Part shown: positions 54,148-56,440 of the stretch, in pieces | How positions within the stretch are numbered: the stretch's first letter is position 1 | Layout: every line of letters begins with the position of its first letter | DNA from: Holophagaceae bacterium | GTDB taxonomy: Bacteria; Acidobacteriota; Holophagae; Holophagales; Holophagaceae | Length of the DNA stretch: 56,440 nucleotides | Direction: 5' to 3' | Assembly (NCBI GenBank): GCA_003165415.1 | Contig: PLUC01000230.1 | Coordinates: 1-56,440 of the forward strand | Made by a program: the position numbers and the translations under genes | The notes under the pieces: model-generated | Told to the model about the DNA's origin: nothing | What the model saw: only the letters and a program-made list of their open reading frames with translations | Database searches by the model: none

Positions 54148-54258
54148 AGATCAATTGACAAACTAATTAATTTATTCATCCAAAAATCCGTCTTCGATCA
54201 TCCGGCTTTATTGAAAATCAATGGATCGAAGCACCTTCCGGTTTCATGCGAGGTAACC

Positions 54259-54963
54259 GTGATTACCGATTCCAATACCAAGATCAACCAAGAGGAGGTG
54301 GCCTACCGAGCCATGATTCGGATGATAGTCATGAACCACTTCAGGCCTGGGGATTCCCTGTTGGAAACCATCCTGGCGGAAAAGCTGGGGCTCAGCAGGA
54401 CGCCGGTCTCCCATGCCCTCGACCGACTCCTGGCCGAAGGTTTTCTGGAAAAGCGCAGCAAGAGGGGTTACTTCATCCCCTTGCCAGATCCCATGGATGC
54501 AGAGCATGTGTTCTCAGTCCGGCAACTCCTTGAGGGCGAAGCGGCAGCCGAGGCTGCCGCGGCGTTCAGGCCGGAGGACATGGACAAGTTGGAAACACTC
54601 ATGCAGGAATCCAATAATTCGATAAAACGGAAAGATAAAGAGCTTTTTTCAATCACGAATGAGAACTTCCACCTGGGGATTGCGAAGCTTTCAGGCAACC
54701 CTTACCTGGAAAGGTACGTCAGGCAGGTTTTCTGGCGCTCCAATCTGTATATTTTCTTCTTCGACGGCTTCTACCGGAACAGGGGTAACTCCATACCGTT
54801 CCAGAAGACTCCAGAGCAGCACCAGCGGGTCCTGGATGCGATCAGGGCCAAAGATGGAATCTTGGCTAGGAGGTTGATGCAAGAACATATTCTCTATACA
54901 TACGAAAGCATGGTTTCAGTGCTTAACGTCTCAGCCGTCACTCTGGGATGCGGGGCTGACTAA
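54259..54963 (+). CDS. GntR family (FCD-type) transcriptional regulator
   Basis: QEEVAYRAMIRMIVMNHFRPGDSLLETILAEKLGLSRTPVSHALDRLLAEGFLEKRSKRGYFIPLPDPMDAEHVFSVRQLLEGEAA. ORF-track start 54124 lies on the -35 box; GTG 54259 with a gaggt RBS is more plausible. Confidence 0.88.
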   Translation: MITDSNTKINQEEVAYRAMIRMIVMNHFRPGDSLLETILAEKLGLSRTPVSHALDRLLAEGFLEKRSKRGYFIPLPDPMDAEHVFSVRQLLEGEAAAEAAAAFRPEDMDKLETLMQESNNSIKRKDKELFSITNENFHLGIAKLSGNPYLERYVRQVFWRSNLYIFFFDGFYRNRGNSIPFQKTPEQHQRVLDAIRAKDGILARRLMQEHILYTYESMVSVLNVSAVTLGCGAD

Positions 54964-55222
54964 AGACTCAGGTCATTGAATATTTATCCACACGTCCCCC
55001 CGGGGCGGGCATGTCCTACTCCGCTTTTTCTCAAAACCAACTTCCCGCGAATGTGGTCATGCCATGCCCCGATGGCCCTGGAGTTGAGCCATCGGGCTTA
55101 GGTGCTCAAGCCAGGGTGGATCGAGATGGAAGGCGAGGGTATCGTCCTGTTGGAGGATCCACGGGTCCAGTCCAGTCATTTGGAATTTCCATTAAGGTCG
55201 TCTAAGGTAAAGGAGTGAGAAA

Positions 55223-55942
55223 ATGAACTTTGCCAAAGCTAATTCTCCGGGAAAACCGGTCGGCATCCTCAAGTGGGAAGCGGGCCAGGGGGTCACCCTG
55301 TCCCAGTTGGAGCAGATCCCGGGAAACGTCATGCATCCGGACACGTTCCCCTTCCCGATCATGTTCAAGGAGGTCAAGGGGGCATGCTATTCAACCCTGA
55401 TCGAGCACTTTGATCCGGCCCTGATCCAGCATTCCATCCACGCCGCCAGCGAGTTGGCCTCGGCAGGGGCGAGGTTCATCAGCACCAGTTGCGGGTTCAA
55501 CATCATCATGCAGGATGTGTTGGCCAACGCCGTCGATCTTCCCGTGTGCACCTCAAGCCTGCTCCAGGTCCCGGTCGTGCTCAAGATGCTCCAGCAGGGT
55601 TCGGCGGTCGGCATTGTCACCGCAGACAAGAAGCACCTGACGGCGGCTCACCTGCGACAGGCGGGGATCACCGAAGACATGAAGGTCTTCATCACGGGGA
55701 TTGAAGATGTGGGCGAGTTTCGCAAGGTGCGCATGGACCCCGACGCCATTCTCGACGTGGAGAGGTTCAGGAGTGAAGTCATCGAGGCGGTCAGGAACCT
55801 GGTCGGACAGCATCCTGCCATCAAGGCCATCGTACTGGAATGCACGGATCTACCCCCGTGCTCGGAAGCCATTCGGAGGGAACTGCGCATCCCCGTGTTT
55901 GATTATGTAACCATGATGAATTGGATGTTCGCCGCCACTTGA
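55223..55942 (+). CDS. aspartate/glutamate (hydantoin) racemase family protein
   Basis: ISTSCGFNIIMQDVLANAVDLPVCTSSLLQVPVVLKML, GIVTADKKHLTAAHLRQAGI, IVLECTDLPPCSEAIRREL. Confidence 0.85.
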   Translation: MNFAKANSPGKPVGILKWEAGQGVTLSQLEQIPGNVMHPDTFPFPIMFKEVKGACYSTLIEHFDPALIQHSIHAASELASAGARFISTSCGFNIIMQDVLANAVDLPVCTSSLLQVPVVLKMLQQGSAVGIVTADKKHLTAAHLRQAGITEDMKVFITGIEDVGEFRKVRMDPDAILDVERFRSEVIEAVRNLVGQHPAIKAIVLECTDLPPCSEAIRRELRIPVFDYVTMMNWMFAAT

Positions 55943-56116
55943 CTTGACCTGCCCGTCCAGGACGGTCCCATGCGGCCTTCCCCCTGGCTGGATTCGCCAG
56001 GGTGGCCGCACGGATGAGCAGACTCGAAGCGGCGGTGCGTCTGAGCTGGGAGGAGGGAGCGTCAGGCGTTCGTGATGGTTCACGCCAAAGCTCGACCGGT
56101 TGGTCGGGCCACTCGT

Positions 56117-56137
56117 TGGTTGGGGAGGAAGGATTCG
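56117..56137. repeat. 21-bp direct repeat of the tRNA-Gln 3' end (att-like)
   Basis: tggttggggaggaaggattcg identical to 56286-56306. Confidence 0.85.
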
Positions 56138-56285
56138 CTGCGCTCCGCAGCACTGGCTGCGCCCGGGCATCCGCCTGTGGCGGACCGCCGCGCACGCAGG
56201 CGTGCGCGGCTTGCCCTACCGGCGCGCCATTGCTGATTCGATTCCTTCCTCAATGGATCAAGGCCCCTCCGGGGCCTTGGTCAGA

Positions 56286-56360
56286 TGGTTGGGGAGGAAG
56301 GATTCGAACCCTCGATACGCAGGATCAAAACCTGCTGCCTTACCACTTGGCTACTCCCCA
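56286..56360 (-). tRNA. tRNA-Gln (TTG), CCA encoded
   Basis: Reverse complement TGGGGAGTAGCCAAGTGGTAAGGCAGCAGGTTTTGATCCTGCGTATCGAGGGTTCGAATCCTTCCTCCCCAACCA folds as a cloverleaf with a TTG anticodon. Confidence 0.95.
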
Positions 56361-56440
56361 GCGAGCCTGGATTCTAGCGTGATCCCGGGCAGGGAGTCCA
56401 GCCCCACTCCATGCACGGGCTCTGCCCGGGCATGGAGTGG

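Noticed and set aside
54124-54258. N-terminal 45-codon extension of the GntR regulator
   Set aside because: Its start codon is the TTG of the TTGACA -35 box in a conserved promoter module; not credible as protein.
55960-56030. Strong hairpin tgcggccttccccctggc-tggattc-gccagggtggccgca as a novel RNA
   Set aside because: Position just after the racemase gene fits a transcription-termination hairpin; no further evidence for an ncRNA.

Overview
GC-rich bacterial window. The gene content and style suggest an Acidobacteriota/Holophagae-type genome, but that is inference. The left ~24 kb looks chromosomal: tRNA-Met, bshA, a YggT protein, a DivIVA-domain protein, a tandem pair of secreted LRR-like genes, a phosphohexomutase, and a tightly coupled five-gene envelope operon (propeller / VIT-vWA / 2464-aa repeat protein / secreted protein / PBP-like+SpoIID-like fusion). 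The right ~30 kb is accessory and catabolic: SDF symporter, PhzF, Liv ABC transporter, two saccharopine dehydrogenase-like genes, two amidohydrolases, SDRs, GcvPA/GcvPB-like genes, an M20/RocB-like peptidase, GntR and LysR regulators and an Asp/Glu racemase. It is full of gene fragments, internal deletions, a ~230-370 bp inverted duplication and a frame-breaking 11-bp VNTR, and it ends at tRNA-Gln with a partial duplicated tRNA 3' end. Strongest candidates for follow-up: (1) a CoaE::TldD fusion in an operon with a macro-domain protein and a PmbA/TldE homologue; (2) the PBP-SpoIID fusion in its coupled operon; (3) the LRR pair with near-identical N-termini and diverged LRR regions; (4) a divergent, probably disabled P-protein-like pair in a decaying amino-acid/opine-type island; (5) a repeated promoter/operator module. 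All assignments were made by reading motifs; no database search was run.
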